64,000 nucleotides of DNA from Dactylellina haptotyla (GCA_031310005.1 CM062383.1:3100001-3164000), one strand, 5' to 3'; positions 48,911-60,428 are shown, counted from the first letter of the stretch. The notes: generated by a model from the sequence alone, not told the origin. Made by a program: numbers and translations.

Positions 48911-50001
48911 CCTTCCTTCATCTCCTTCACTCTATTCTTATCCCCATATCTCCAACATCACACCGCCATTCTCCTGGACCCCAACGCGCCGCGCCGGCTG
49001 TTGCATCCCGCTTTCAGGAATCCTCCCCGTCCTCCAACGCCAGCTTTTTTTTTTCATTTTACTCTTTCACTCCCTCGCCTCCGATAAAGCAAGCAGGCAA
49101 GCAGCGAGCGAGCAAGCGAACAGCACAACCAGCACAACCACCGGCACCAGCAAACAAGCAGAGGCGAGTGTTACTTTTTGGCGGCGGCCTCTCTTTTGAC
49201 CACTTGAACTCCCATCCAACGCAGGCCGGAGTCCTCTTCTCTGTGAAATTTCTTCTTCTCCCTTCTATCCATCCTTCTACCTATCTTTCCCTTTCCGCTG
49301 TCACAGACCGGTGATCGTCTGAGAGTCCCTCTTTCTGTCCTCCCCAATCTTGCCTACACCGAACTACCAGCAGTGGCGTTCAAACTGCATCAAACCATAT
49401 TTCCACCTGGATTGGACCTCCCCAAAACAACCTCCAGCCGGACCCGATTCATCCACCGCTCACATCGCCCGCTTACCGAACAAGCACCGTTGGCGGAAGG
49501 CTTGAAGCTAGAGCATTAGGTGAGCAAAACGCCGATTCGTGTTTTAAGTTTACCATACCTTCTTTCCCTCGCTTTCTCATTCTTACCTGCATCTCTCTCT
49601 CTCACCCCTCTGCACCGTCCATCGGACCTACCGGTTTTTGTTTTTTCAAAAATCGTGGTCTGTAGCCGAAGCTTTTCTGGCGGCCTGTGTGGGGTCTCGC
49701 CAACGAGGCGTGGAAAGAACGAGAGAGTTAAAACCAGAAAGATAGCCCTGTTTTCCTCCCTCCCTTTTCCTCGTCTTGTACGAAGCTAGATTGATCGCTG
49801 CTTCTCGTTTAAAAGCGAACCCGAAAGGCTAATTCGTTGTCAAATACAAACATTACAGATCCCTTATATTAGTGGCATAAACAATACCGCCCTTGTTTGG
49901 TCTAACTCTCTAATCTCCCCTTCTTTCGTTTCCTTTTTCTCTCTCTCTTTTCCCTTCCCTCCTTTCTCCCTCCGTTGTGTTTTCGAGATTAGGAGGTAGC
50001 G

Positions 50002-51330
50002 ATGATGGAGACATATCATGGGCTTGTTCGCACGCCTATGGACGCGATAATACTGTTCGAGGCATGCGAACAAGGCTTACTACCACGTGTTCAACGTCGG
50101 TTATCAGAGAAAGAGCGACAGAGTATAAAGTCTGGCAGCATCTTCGTCTGGGATGAGCGGGAAGCCGGCATGAGGCGGTGGACCGATGGGAAATCGTGGA
50201 GTGCGAGTAGGGTGTCCGGGAGCTTCTTGTGCTATCGCGAGATGGAGGGGAAGCGGGGCGGTGGGCCTACCTTCCCATCGATGGCCCCAACTCAGAACGG
50301 CAAATCCCCGGAAGGAGGCAGTGACAGTGATTCGGACGGCCGTGACAGACTCGCCGAGGGATATCGATACAAGCCGGACGGTCTGATGAAGCAATCTTTC
50401 AGCATCACGACTTCGACCAACAGGAAGCTTCACCTAATCAGCTATTACGCCCGATCTCAAAACATGGATGGCCTGAAACCACCATCCGCGGACCCGCAGC
50501 TCAACCACATCGTCCCACGACCAGGAATGTACCCCGAGCAGACTCTCTTGGACCCTAACACGCAGACGCAACAGCCCGCATCCATGCCGGCTGCTCAGAA
50601 CGTGATGGCTGTTGGAGGCCCTAGATCGATGCTTCCCTCGCCGTACTCAACCGCACAAACCCCGAACCAGGTTCACGTTCCACCAGATATGCAGGGCCCA
50701 CAGCTCCCGGCCGTTTCTCACTTGCAAGGGTTTAGCGCGGTTTCTTCACATTCGTCGAGCCCATACGGATGGCCTCCCAGCCCGATATCCACCCCACCAA
50801 CGAACTTCCAACAAAACAACTCCTACGCTTCCCCATCGCTCCCGGCCCCGCTGACAAGTCCACCGCCGGCAAATACGGCTGTCACCAAGAGTCCTTACGA
50901 CCAACCGATGGTGGCTCCTGGTGGTGGACATCCGATGATGGGATCCCCTCTACACTACGAACAAACGCATCCGATCCTACAGCCCCTCCAATCCCCTCTC
51001 CCACACCGCCCATCGATAGGTGCAGCGATACATCTTCCACAACATTCGTCACCCAGGATTGCCAATTTCCACCACAGCCCGTTACCGCTTCTCCCACCTG
51101 ACAACTCACGATATTCCTCGCCAGCATCGAGTGGAGCTGCTGGGTATCCGAGCAGAACACCGCCTCGTCCAGCGGAAGCATGGGAGCCACCAACTGCTGC
51201 CAACTTTAACCCACCCGAGCTTCCCGGAACCGCGTCGTTAGATGTCCAGGATATTCCGAACGAGAAGCTTGGATTTGGAGAGGATGCCCGAGCTCTCAGG
51301 CAACTGGACAAGACATTCATGAGGGTTTAA
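50002..51330 (+). CDS. WOR1: Gti1/Pac2 (WOPR) family regulator, Wor1/Ryp1 type
   Basis: A nuclear DNA-binding regulator; relatives (Wor1, Ryp1, Sge1, Gti1) are master switches of morphology, sporulation or host-related programmes. A single exon encodes 442 residues. WOPR box A is at residues 3-82, with TYHGLVRTPMDAIILFEACE, LSEKERQSIKSGSIFVWDE and RRWTDGKSWSASRVSGSFL. A Ser/Asp linker (about 90-112) separates box B, GYRYKPDGLMKQSFSITTS to HLISYYAR (about 117-150). The rest is a Pro/Gln/Ser-rich tail typical of an activation region. Homology between box sequences makes the Wor1/Ryp1 branch more likely than Pac2, but this is from memory. The start has two ATGs in tandem frame (MM). The 5' leader is long and probably spliced. 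Confidence 0.9.
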   Translation: MMETYHGLVRTPMDAIILFEACEQGLLPRVQRRLSEKERQSIKSGSIFVWDEREAGMRRWTDGKSWSASRVSGSFLCYREMEGKRGGGPTFPSMAPTQNGKSPEGGSDSDSDGRDRLAEGYRYKPDGLMKQSFSITTSTNRKLHLISYYARSQNMDGLKPPSADPQLNHIVPRPGMYPEQTLLDPNTQTQQPASMPAAQNVMAVGGPRSMLPSPYSTAQTPNQVHVPPDMQGPQLPAVSHLQGFSAVSSHSSSPYGWPPSPISTPPTNFQQNNSYASPSLPAPLTSPPPANTAVTKSPYDQPMVAPGGGHPMMGSPLHYEQTHPILQPLQSPLPHRPSIGAAIHLPQHSSPRIANFHHSPLPLLPPDNSRYSSPASSGAAGYPSRTPPRPAEAWEPPTAANFNPPELPGTASLDVQDIPNEKLGFGEDARALRQLDKTFMRV

Positions 51331-52935
51331 ACTGGCGTTGGCTTTGTTTATCCTTTCACCAATTTTCTTTTTACACCTATACACATATTGCAAAGACTTG
51401 GTTTTGGTCTTTTCTACTATTTTGAGAGTTTTGGTTTTGTTGAAATCAGAAGGAGGAGGATGATAAATGAGGGGGAGACAATCTAATCGGACGTGGAAGG
51501 GTGGTTATCTTTTCGGGTTGGATATTGTGAAACCCAGGAAAAAATTTGGGGTTTATTTTAGGGTCAGCGTGTACGGCGTTTTCGAAATACTTGTTTTTGC
51601 CGATATTTGATAAATGATTTTGCTTTTGGGTTTCCTTTTTTCCCTCTCATCTCTTATTTCAGTTTATCATCTATTACAACATGGTGACCTTTTTTCTTTC
51701 TTTTCTTTTCTTTTCACATCTGGCTCGGAATGATGTTTCTGGTTTGCTATTTCATTTACAGTTACTGCAAAACGGCGTATGACCTGTCATTTTTTGTCTT
51801 TCTGATACTCGCAACCACCATTATCTTGTTTTTACCGCTGACCGCGTGTGCTATCCGGTTGTAATTCGATTTTCTACGGCGGAAAGAGAGAGGACGGGCT
51901 CGTTTATAATTGTTGTTTTTCAACCAAACAAATTGAAGAGATCTCTATATATATATATATATACATATACATACATACATGGGGGAGGCCTGTGTCTTTT
52001 CGATCTTTTCTCTGTGTATCGATAAAGAGAGACCGTGGTGCTAGCAGCTTTTCTGTGACCAGTCCGAGCTCCCTGGTAGGGCTGTGTGGGGCTCTCTTCC
52101 TCTATTCACGACGGCCCTGTCCGATGCAATGACCTCTGTTCGTATCCAGCTAGACGGTTTCCTTGCAAAATAAAGTATACGTGCAGTAATACGCACGCCG
52201 CTCCAAAACAGCAAATAAATCCGCGTGCAATCGAGAACAATAAGATCAGGCTAATAAGACCGTGCTCCCAATTGGGCTGATGCAGTCAGTCAGGTAAGGC
52301 AAGTCAGCCAAGCCCTCGTCTGCAGGAGGGCTGCGTTCTTGTCTCGTTCTGCTCGACGTCGCAAGGAGGGCGAGCAGCTGGCCCCTTTCTCACCACCTCA
52401 AACACTAGCCCTCCTCCACCGCAACTCCTCCACCGCCTCTCCCCGGCTTCATTCCTCCCTCTGGCTCCCGACGTATATATTTATATACGGCATCTGTTTT
52501 ATCCGTAGACTTCCTTGTTTCCTCCGAATGATACCAAGCTTTGCACGCCGTTTATTTGCCGTCTTTCATCACGTCCCGTTACGAACACGCTCCCCGTACA
52601 AACACTCCGGACTCCTGCCCATCCCGCCACCTTAGCCGAATCCCGAGAACGAAACATCTCCAAAATTTCTAATAATAATAGTAATAATACATACGTACAT
52701 AACTTACCTCTATACACCCATCACCTCACGGAACCCGGTCCAGAAATACATCTCTCCCTCCCTCGCTCTCTCGCTCCATCTCCCATCTGTAGAAACAAAA
52801 CAAAAAATACCGACATTCTCCCCCTTCAAATGCACCTGCCGAATTCACCGGCCTTCTTCTAAATAACCAACAAAAAGGAAGCATCGAGGGAAAAAACGAA
52901 CGAAAGCTTACGAACCAAGGGGAAACAAATCCACA
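51331..52935. other. Intergenic WOR1 3' end / SYS1 promoter
   Basis: T-rich 3' UTR-like sequence runs to about 51.85 kb. It is followed by a TA/CATA repeat at 51946-51980 and C/T-rich sequence leading to the SYS1 start. Frames such as 52515-52862 + are low-complexity leader. Confidence 0.5.
51946..51980 (+). repeat. TA and TACA microsatellite
   Basis: About nine TA units followed by several ATAC/CATA units, in the intergenic region between the WOPR gene and SYS1. Confidence 0.8.
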
Positions 52936-53621
52936 ATGCCTCGGCGCCGCCGTGTACGCCCCGCGTCCGCCCTCGAGTCCCTCCCCCCGCTGTGGATCCT
53001 CTCTCAAATCCTCATCCTGCAAACCGCCTTCTACGCCGTCGCCGCCGTCCTCTTCCTGTTCACCTCGCTGGTCCTCGGGTCCTCCTTCTCCCTTAACCTC
53101 ATCTTCTCATGGGTTCCGCTGCAGGCCGATAACGCGGCGGGCTGGACGCTGGCCATGGTCTGGATCTGCAACTGCTTGACCAAGTATGTCCTGCCCCTTC
53201 CCTTCCTTCCCTATACTCTCCTCGGTATCTAGAGATACCGGGGGGGAGAGATTTGTATTACGTTGTTTCTAAGCTGCGGTATAACTAATGACGTATATTT
53301 TGAAAAATGTCCAGTGTAACATCGATAACCCTACTCGTAGGACGGGCCAAATACGTTCTAGACTTCTCGTTAACGATACACTTCATTCACTTCCTGATCA
53401 CCTCGTTCTACTCGCGCTCGATACCGCGGAGCTGGCTGTGGTGGGCCGTGCTGTTCGGATCGTCGGTCATCACGATCACGGCGGCCACGTGGGCGTGTCA
53501 GAAGCGGGAGCTGCAGCCGTTGACTATCGGTGTCGGCGGACGGGGCAGGAGCACGAATAATCTGGAGGCCGGGCAGGATCATGAGATGCAGCCGTTGAAG
53601 AGTGGGCGGCAGCTTCCGTGA
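52936..53621 (+). CDS. SYS1: Golgi membrane protein Sys1
   Basis: Polytopic Golgi protein that recruits the small GTPase Arl3 (ARFRP1) to the late Golgi and so supports Arl1/golgin-dependent traffic. Exons 52936-53183 and 53315-53621 give 184 residues. A basic N terminus (MPRRRRVRP) precedes four predicted membrane spans. Family landmarks are LPPLWILSQILILQTAFYAV, SLNLIFSWVPL, DFSLTIHFIHFLITSFYS and SWLWWAVLFGSSVI, then the cytosolic WACQKRELQP. The C-terminal tail is polar. The splice join (ACC AA|T) restores the frame in the third span. Normal length for fungal Sys1. Confidence 0.92.
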
Positions 53622-54192
53622 TTTTTATTTTTCTTGTTTTTTTTCTTGATATGCCCGAGGCCTTCGTTCATATGTACCATATTATCTTTTTTTCATTGTG
53701 CTTTTTTTTGGGAAAGCGGGTTTTCGAGAGTAAAGGCGTTGGAATCCTTTAGTACCTTGCTGATATAGCGATATATAAACTTCTTTGAGTTGGCATATAA
53801 TAGCGGATTTGGTGGATGGTGGAGAGAGAAACCAAAAAGATACAGCATGATGATCGATTTTTCAAATTTCCGACAGTGTACAAAAATTCCTAGTTATTAT
53901 TTCCTCATATTCTTTTCTTTATAAGCATAATTTTTTTTTTTATTGAAACTTTGCAAATTTGACAGCTGTACAGCGGTTTCATGTTTATAGATATATTACT
54001 TGGGGTATATATATTTCTGTTTGGGGAAGAATGGGGTGCAAAAGGGAAGTAACAGGACCGCTGCAACCTCGTTCTTTGAAATTATACCGATAATAATACA
54101 TGATGATGTACAAACCAAACTACCCACACCCGTTCCTGACGCCTTTACCTACCCTTATCCATATGATACCAATTCCATCTCGTACATCCCGT
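53622..54192. other. Convergent intergenic SYS1 / usgS
   Basis: AT-rich spacer between facing stop codons, with T-runs near 53640, 53690 and 53930. Probable 3' UTRs only. Confidence 0.6.
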
Positions 54193-55621
54193 TCACATGG
54201 AAGATTTAGAGCCCTTCTTCGTTGCTTCTCTATTCTTCAGCTCCTGCCTGGCCGAAGCGATCCCGTCCTTCGCGTCATCGATCACACGACCGAATTTCTC
54301 ATCTAGATCCTTTAGATCGAGCCTCACAAATTCGGCTTTACCCCGCCATTCCGCCTGCGAAGCCGCATAGTCGGCCCCCTGTGACGGATGCGGTGGGGGA
54401 TCAGTGATCTTTGTGATGAGGTAAGCTGTTGACGCCTCGGCAATACCGTAGACCAGCACGCCCATCAGTGGGATCTTGAGAAGGAGGTAGAACCCGATTG
54501 CGAAACCGAGGAGGAGACCCTGGCGTTCGCGGAACCATTTCTTCTTCTGCGCTGTAGTGTACGAGACGCGGGCGAAGTAGGGTTCGAGCTGGGAATTCTA
54601 ATTAGCACACGCTGTTTCTGTAGAACTTGAAATATGGTAGGGAGGAAGTTTAGCTGGCACACGTACCAACTGTCTCATCAACGTTCTGGACGCATGATAA
54701 GCCTGTAATACCACAACGATCCGTTTCCGCGGCACGAATAGACCGGCGACGAACACGCCAACCGCGGGGCCGATGCCCACGGCCGGATGAACGGAGAACG
54801 CGGAGGCAGCGGGTAAGACTACTTTCCCCAACAGCGGGATCATAGACGACAGGTAAACGGCGAGCGATAGGGCACCTTTCTTCGCCATCCGCACCATGAA
54901 TTCATTCTGTTTCTTGTTCTTTACTACACCGCCAGGTTCGTTCGGTTTTGTGCCTTTCTCCCACAACACGAGGTTCTGGTAGTACGGCGGGCGTAGGGAG
55001 GAGGGGTTCTCGCTCGAGTGTTTTTTGATGTACGTCTGGTCGACCCAGTTTAGGGACTCCATGAACATCTCGTCGAGGGCGGAGGATTGCAGGCGGAGGG
55101 TGAGGGTCATGAGGAAGAAGGGCAGCTGGAGGACATTGCGTTCGATGAAGCGGATGCCGGTGATGATGTAGTCGTCCCAGGAGGCGGTTTTGAGGTCGAC
55201 GAAGAGGCCGGAGAAGGTGAGGACGATTTTGGCGGCGAATATCTATGCATATTCCTATGATTTAGAAGTATATTCGAATACAGGTATGACGTATGGTCTA
55301 GGCATATATGGAGGCATAAATGGTGGACGAAGCTAGCTTACAGGCAGATCAAGGATCAATCTCAACAGCAGACCGGCGAGGACGGCAAGGGCAGCTTGCT
55401 TGTAGTGCCGACTGCGGAAAAGGTTTGGGTTCTGCAATGCCCTGTAGGCTGTACATATCATTGTCAGATCCGCGATACACGATAGTATGCAATTGGTAGG
55501 TAGACATACCGCCCACGAGGGTCAGCTGGAAGCCGCGGAGGACGAGCCCGGGGTCGAAGCTCTGCAGCGAGTCGATGGCCTTCTGCTTGAAGACCTCGGG
55601 GGTCATCGTCGTCGTCGACAT
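54193..55621 (-). CDS. usgS: UsgS-like polytopic membrane protein
   Basis: Resembles the filamentous-fungal transmembrane protein UsgS, whose biochemical role is not established. Exons 55621-55510, 55448-55342, 55242-54667 and 54597-54193 give 399 residues; phases agree. The N-terminal landmark is FDPGLVLRGFQLTLVGAYRA, then NPNLFRSRHYKQAALAVLAG leading into the first span. Next come WDDYIITGIRFIERNVLQLP with FFLMTLTLRL, then FMESLNWVDQTYIKKHSSE. Two further hydrophobic regions (about 185-250, and GLLLGFAIGFYLLLKIPLMG) follow. The C terminus is a charged helix ending KKGSKSSM, cytosolic by the positive-inside rule. The last acceptor could be nine bases further in (CAG|CTC), dropping three residues. 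It shares a 575-bp promoter region with COQ1. Confidence 0.8.
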
Positions 55622-56196
55622 TGTGAGTGACTGAGGTTGGACGTTGGAGATGGATTGGGAGGAGGGCCAAGACGGTGCCGCTGGCGGGGAGACGTAATTC
55701 ACATGTCCGCCGCACCCGCCGCATCGTAACCTGCCGCACCGATCCGCTCGGCCCAAAAGACACCCCGGCTGACTTCGCTAAGCGTGCAGCGAAAGAAAAA
55801 AAAAATTGTACCGCCGAAACATCCCACCGCCATCCCGTCGAGAGCACCCCGTCCGATAGGCCCCCCATTCGATATCGAGATACGTCTCACCTGTTCTCTT
55901 GTCGACACGATACCGGGCGAGCTGCACCGGCGGTGATGCCAAATACGTCGAGCCCCTCCGTCCAATTGTTTCATGCCTCTGTCGCTGCAGCCTGGGCTCG
56001 GGTCCTCCTAGTCGTCCTCAGGGCCATATGATGCGGGTATCGGGTCCGGCTGCTCTTCCATTCGTTTTATAAACCCGCCCCTCCTGCCGATACATCTGCT
56101 ACCGATTGAGCTCCCGGACGGACGTCTCTTTCAAGCGAGAGCCGATTCTTAATCTCAATATCAAACCGAATATCATATATCACCCAGCCTTCCACC
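55622..56196. promoter_or_regulatory. Bidirectional promoter usgS / COQ1
   Basis: A 575-bp interval between divergent starts. Long open frames on both strands reflect GC-rich composition and no gene is supported. The part near COQ1 has C/T-rich leader sequence. Confidence 0.5.
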
Positions 56197-57667
56197 ATGC
56201 AGACACACATCTTACGCCGGTCTACTTTACCGGTGCTCCGGAGCACCGTTGCCGCCAGCAGGGCGTACACAACCGCCCAGGCGACGGGCCCCTGCATTCT
56301 GTGCTCTCACAACCTCCGCTCCGTCCCACGGACGTCTCCATCCGGCCTGCGAATATCCACCAGGCCCACCCCGCGGCGACATACCGCCTCCTGGAGCGCA
56401 ACCCTCACCAAGGCGTCCGAACTGGTCGCCGAAGCCGCACCCTCGTTCACCTTGAACCCGGCGACCATTGTCGCCTCGGAGATGAAGATGCTCACAAAGA
56501 ACATCCAGGACCTGCTGAGTTCCGGCCACCCATCCCTCGACAAAGTAGCAAAGTACTACGTCCGTAGCGAAGGCAAACATCTAAGACCGCTCGTCGTCCT
56601 CTTGATGGCCAGAGCTACCTACAATTGCCCTAAAATCGAACAAGATGGCACAAAAAGGGACAGCATATCCGCCAGCATCAACATCCCGATCTCGTCCCCG
56701 ACGATACTGCAGGACTTCAACCCTACCTACCAAGGTACCGAACCTACTAGCATGCGTGCCGCAGTAGACCTGCAAACCACCCCGAGCGATATCACCACAC
56801 AGATATCACCTTCTCAGAAGCGTCTGGCGGAAATCACAGAGATGATCCATGCAGCTTCGTTATTACACGACGATGTGATCGATAACGCCGAGGCCCGCCG
56901 CGGGAACCCCTCGGGCAACCTGGCCTTCGGCAATAAAATGGCAATATTGGCAGGCGATTTTCTGCTGGGTCGGGCCTCCGTGGCCCTCGCCAGACTCCGG
57001 GACGCAGAGGTGGTAGAGCTGCTCGCCACGGTCATCGCCAACCTCGTCGAAGGCGAGTTCATGCAGCTGCACAACGGTGCCGGGGAGACGATTTCGGAGA
57101 AATACTCCCCGTCGGCGTTTGATTATTACATCCAAAAGACGTATTTGAAGTCCGCCTCGCTTATTTCCAAATCGTGCAGGGCGGCGGCTATCCTGGGTGG
57201 CAGCACAAAGGAGATAGCGGATGCAGCCTACTTGTACGGCAAGAACTTGGGGTTGTCGTTCCAGTTGGTCGACGATCTGTTGGATTATACGATTACTTCG
57301 CAGGATCTGGGCAAGCCGGCGCAGGCGGATCTGAAGCTCGGGTTGGCTACAGCCCCGGTGTTGTTTGCATGGGAGCAGTATGAAGAGCTGGGACCGCTGA
57401 TTGTCAGAAAGTTTTCTGAACCCGGGGATGTAGAGAAGGTATTTTTCACCTTTTACTTTTTATCATTTTTATCTTTAATAGTGAGACTAACTCTTGGGAA
57501 TATAGGCACTGTCGTTGGTTCAGCGTAGCAACGGATTGGAGCGGACAAGAGAGCTAGCCGCGAGCTTCTCGGCAAAGGCAATCGAAGCGATAAGCATCTT
57601 CCCTGACTCCGAGGCCAGAGAAGGCTTAGAGCAGATAGCCAGGAAGGGCCTCACAAGAAAGAAGTGA
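56197..57667 (+). CDS. COQ1: Polyprenyl diphosphate synthase for ubiquinone side chain
   Basis: Makes the long isoprenoid tail of ubiquinone in mitochondria. Exons 56197-57438 and 57506-57667 give 467 residues. An Arg-rich presequence (MQTHILRRSTLPVLRS) targets the matrix. The trans-prenyltransferase core has GKHLRPLVVLLMARA, the first Asp-rich motif LLHDDVID (Asp225, Asp226, Asp229) followed by EARRGNPSGNLAFGNKMAIL, and the second motif QLVDDLLDY (Asp359, Asp360). Between the first substrate motif and the first Asp-rich motif lies a roughly 60-residue Ser/Thr-rich insert common in fungal Coq1. The C-terminal 54 residues are encoded by a separate exon and are needed to complete the fold. Chain length of the product cannot be read with certainty. 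Confidence 0.94.
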
Positions 57668-58043
57668 GGCATGAAGTGGTAGGGATTTGAAGTTTTTGTT
57701 GTATATTTTGGGAGAAACGAATTTCTTTCTCGAGTGTATATATATATACGTACATTGATGAAAATACATTACTTGGATATGGGCCTGTAGATATACATCT
57801 TTTTTATTTTTTCATAGAATATCCTGTACATGAAGCCCTAGAATTATTCTGCTCCGGAAATTATATCTATACACTGCACCACACTGCAACACACAAAGAC
57901 GCAGGAATGCAACCCGATGATTCATTTTATAGCAAAACAAAGCTCTCCAACCTCACCATCCGCTCTCTCGATATATCACCAACCACCGTAAACCTCCCAG
58001 ATAAACGGCTTGCGGCTGCCCAGTTGCATATTACTTCTCCGCA
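57668..58043. other. Tandem intergenic COQ1 / CUE3
   Basis: This 376-bp spacer is AT-rich with a short TA run, and serves as COQ1 3' UTR and CUE3 promoter. Nothing else is seen. Confidence 0.6.
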
Positions 58044-60050
58044 ATGGGTGACGGCCAGGTCTTCTTCGCCAGCGTCCCGCCGTACAAGCCCCGCTCGAAG
58101 CTCCCACCAGCCGTGGTCGACCGATGTCTTACCCTCTGGTCCGCGGGCTTACACTCGCTCCGCCAACTCCCCGACACCGACTTCGCCAAGGAAGTCTCCA
58201 CAAACAAATCACTTGCAAAATTCATACAATCGTATATTCTGAACGATGAGCTATCACGCACCGACCCGGACGACTGGTTATACCCATTTCCAACCAGCTC
58301 CCAGCCGCAGAAGGAAGCTTCGAAGGCGAAGTATATCAAGCACTCCGTATGGGCATGCTTGAAGCGGGCTGCTAAGCTCCTGTGTGCAGATGCCTTGGTA
58401 TCTGGCTCGCAGACAATTATCAAGCTTGCGGCGTTATTCTTCCCCGAGGGAGGTGCAAGATCTCTGTTGCGGTCTTTACTGGCGGATTACGAATCGACGG
58501 TTAGAGAAGCCGTAAAGGAACAGCTCAAGCTGATATCTACTACTTTGGGGGAGGTTTCTGACGGAACAACTAAACCGGGGGAAGAGCATGTTACTTTACT
58601 ACAGGAATTCTGCTATTTCGTCATGGCACTACCGGAGGTCTCTGATGAAGTTCTTTCAGACGAGACGTTATTCGAAAGCTTAGCCGGAACATATAATTCC
58701 ACACAGAAGAAAGGCTCATCACCCACACTGCTAGAAGAGATACGACGGCTACCGTTCACTGTCATAATGGCAGCGACCCAGACCGACCAGAAGAAGTATT
58801 CGCAACTTATAGACTTCTTATTCAATTTCACATCGAGCGCGGACTCGGAATCCCAGAAAACATACATCACCGCGATAGTCTGCGAAACACCGCTCCTAGA
58901 ACGTCTCACCGCCATCGATGCGGCAGCGTACAAGAACCGCTGGAAGACCATCCTCCAGAAACTCGCAAAGTTCGATAAAAAGTCCCCCTCGGGCACATCA
59001 AAGCGGATACCCCGCCTACCCCGCCGCAAAGCCCGCCTGAAGAAACCAGAAGACGCCATCACATCGCTAAACAATTCCGCACAGCGGGTCGCAGAACTCA
59101 AAGAACTCTTCCCGCACACAGACTCCTCTGTCCTCCTCGCCATTCTCGAATCCGTGAACAACGACGTCGAAGCCGCCACAATGGCGCTTCTCGACGGTTC
59201 CGCACCCACAGATGACGATTATCCACCCTTGATAGCATCAACTACACAGCCGCCACCTGCTTTCGCACCCCGCGAGCTCCCCGATGTGGTGGACGAACTG
59301 GACGAACTCGCCGTCCCCACGGCGCGGTTGTACATGGGTAAACGCGGGTTGGATTCCACTGCCGATGGCATGCTCGCCGACCGCGGATCCGCCCCGTCGA
59401 AAGAAAAGATCCTCGCAGCACTGCAGAGTTTCGATTCTGACGACGACGAGCGGGACGATACCTACGACCAAGAAGATATCGGCGGCGCGGTGGACAACAC
59501 GGTGGTGGACAGCGAGGTTAACGCTGTGGCGGTGAACGCGGCCAGCGAAGGGGATGAGAAGGTGCTGTATAAAGCGCTCGTGGGGGATGCGTCTGTGTTT
59601 TTGCGGGATGTGAAGACCAGACGATCCGAGGCGCGGAAACAGCTGAAGGAGGCGACGGGGATGACGGATGAAGCGATCGAAGGGTGGAAGATAATGCTGG
59701 ACAGAGACGGTGGGAAGCGGTTACGGCAGTTGGAGATTAAGTTCTCCAGAGAGAATGCGCTGGGTGGAGGGGAGCAGGCGGCGATTTCGAGGACAGCGTA
59801 TAGGAAGGGTGATGAGGAGGGTGAAGAGGAAGGCGGGCAAGGTGGGTCGAGGGGTCCGCGGAGGCGGTTCGGGGGACCGAACGATAGGATTATCAGAGGA
59901 GATCAGACGGCGCATGCGCCTGTTGTCGGGGACGGGAAGGCACCGTGGGTTGGCAAGAAGACGACAAAGGCGAGAGGCGAGCATAGTAGGAAGATGCAAT
60001 CCGCGGCAAGGGATAGACAGCGGACGAAGAAGATGGCGAAGGGCATGTAG
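58044..60050 (+). CDS. CUE3: CUE-domain protein Cue3/Rqt3 (ASCC2 homologue)
   Basis: Subunit of the ribosome-quality-control trigger complex, which splits collided ribosomes after ubiquitination; the human counterpart is ASCC2. A single exon encodes 668 residues (yeast Cue3 624). The N-terminal domain (about 1-300, beginning SVPPYKPRSKLPPAVVDRCL and including SLAKFIQSYI) is the ASCC2-like helical region. The CUE ubiquitin-binding domain is at about 345-388, with VAELKELFPHTDSSVLLAIL and an NNDVEAATMALLDG helix. A disordered acidic region follows. The C-terminal basic tail (GGPNDRIIRG, then HSRKMQSAARDRQRTKKMAK) resembles that of yeast Cue3. No intron is needed and no break is seen. Confidence 0.87.
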   Translation: MGDGQVFFASVPPYKPRSKLPPAVVDRCLTLWSAGLHSLRQLPDTDFAKEVSTNKSLAKFIQSYILNDELSRTDPDDWLYPFPTSSQPQKEASKAKYIKHSVWACLKRAAKLLCADALVSGSQTIIKLAALFFPEGGARSLLRSLLADYESTVREAVKEQLKLISTTLGEVSDGTTKPGEEHVTLLQEFCYFVMALPEVSDEVLSDETLFESLAGTYNSTQKKGSSPTLLEEIRRLPFTVIMAATQTDQKKYSQLIDFLFNFTSSADSESQKTYITAIVCETPLLERLTAIDAAAYKNRWKTILQKLAKFDKKSPSGTSKRIPRLPRRKARLKKPEDAITSLNNSAQRVAELKELFPHTDSSVLLAILESVNNDVEAATMALLDGSAPTDDDYPPLIASTTQPPPAFAPRELPDVVDELDELAVPTARLYMGKRGLDSTADGMLADRGSAPSKEKILAALQSFDSDDDERDDTYDQEDIGGAVDNTVVDSEVNAVAVNAASEGDEKVLYKALVGDASVFLRDVKTRRSEARKQLKEATGMTDEAIEGWKIMLDRDGGKRLRQLEIKFSRENALGGGEQAAISRTAYRKGDEEGEEEGGQGGSRGPRRRFGGPNDRIIRGDQTAHAPVVGDGKAPWVGKKTTKARGEHSRKMQSAARDRQRTKKMAKGM

Positions 60051-60428
60051 AGATTATTACAGCGCCTATGTATTTATTATACCCGCATTATCATATATTC
60101 CGAAGCGTTTTCAACATGGCAATCTGGCAAAGCTCCCGCTTCCTCTGTCTATTAAGATGCTCTATATAGTTGAATATGTGGTCTGTAACATACAGTGTAT
60201 ATGCGGATGCGGATGGGAAGATGCATTAATGGGTATTGGTAAACACGAGCGGTACAAAATAAGGGTAATAGTATGCCTATATGCGATGAAAAATGTATAC
60301 CTACCTTCAACCTTCGCTACTACGAGATCAATTCTCCCAAAACCTAGTTGCTGGTTGTACCAAGCGCCCTCTGCAAAAAGATTCGCATAGTGCGAATAAT
60401 TATGCCACCTGCCAGCAGGCTGTTTCGA
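60051..60428. other. Convergent intergenic CUE3 / LCB3
   Basis: A 378-bp spacer between facing stop codons, AT-rich. The plus frame running through it (59710-60390) is only the off-frame extension of CUE3. Confidence 0.65.

Larger units (their letters stand above)
48501..50001 (+). promoter_or_regulatory. WOR1: Long leader of the WOR1-type gene with 5' UTR intron
   Basis: The sequence is pyrimidine- and CA-rich, as in long regulator leaders. It carries four perfect TCTTCTTCC copies (48604-48639) and CAG/CAT triplets near 48876-48910. A probable 473-nt intron runs 49520-49992 (donor AG|GTGAGC, acceptor GATTAG), ending ten bases before the start codon. The frames 48522-49199 and 48748-49314 inside it are low-complexity and overlap each other, so they are not annotated as genes. 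Confidence 0.5.

Noticed and set aside
48522-49314. Two overlapping plus-strand frames of 225 and 188 residues
   Set aside because: Both are built from the TTC/CAG repeats and pyrimidine runs of the WOR1 leader. They overlap in different frames, so neither is credible.
59710-60390. 226-residue plus-strand frame at the end of CUE3
   Set aside because: Arg/Gly-rich off-frame translation of the CUE3 tail that runs on into the spacer.
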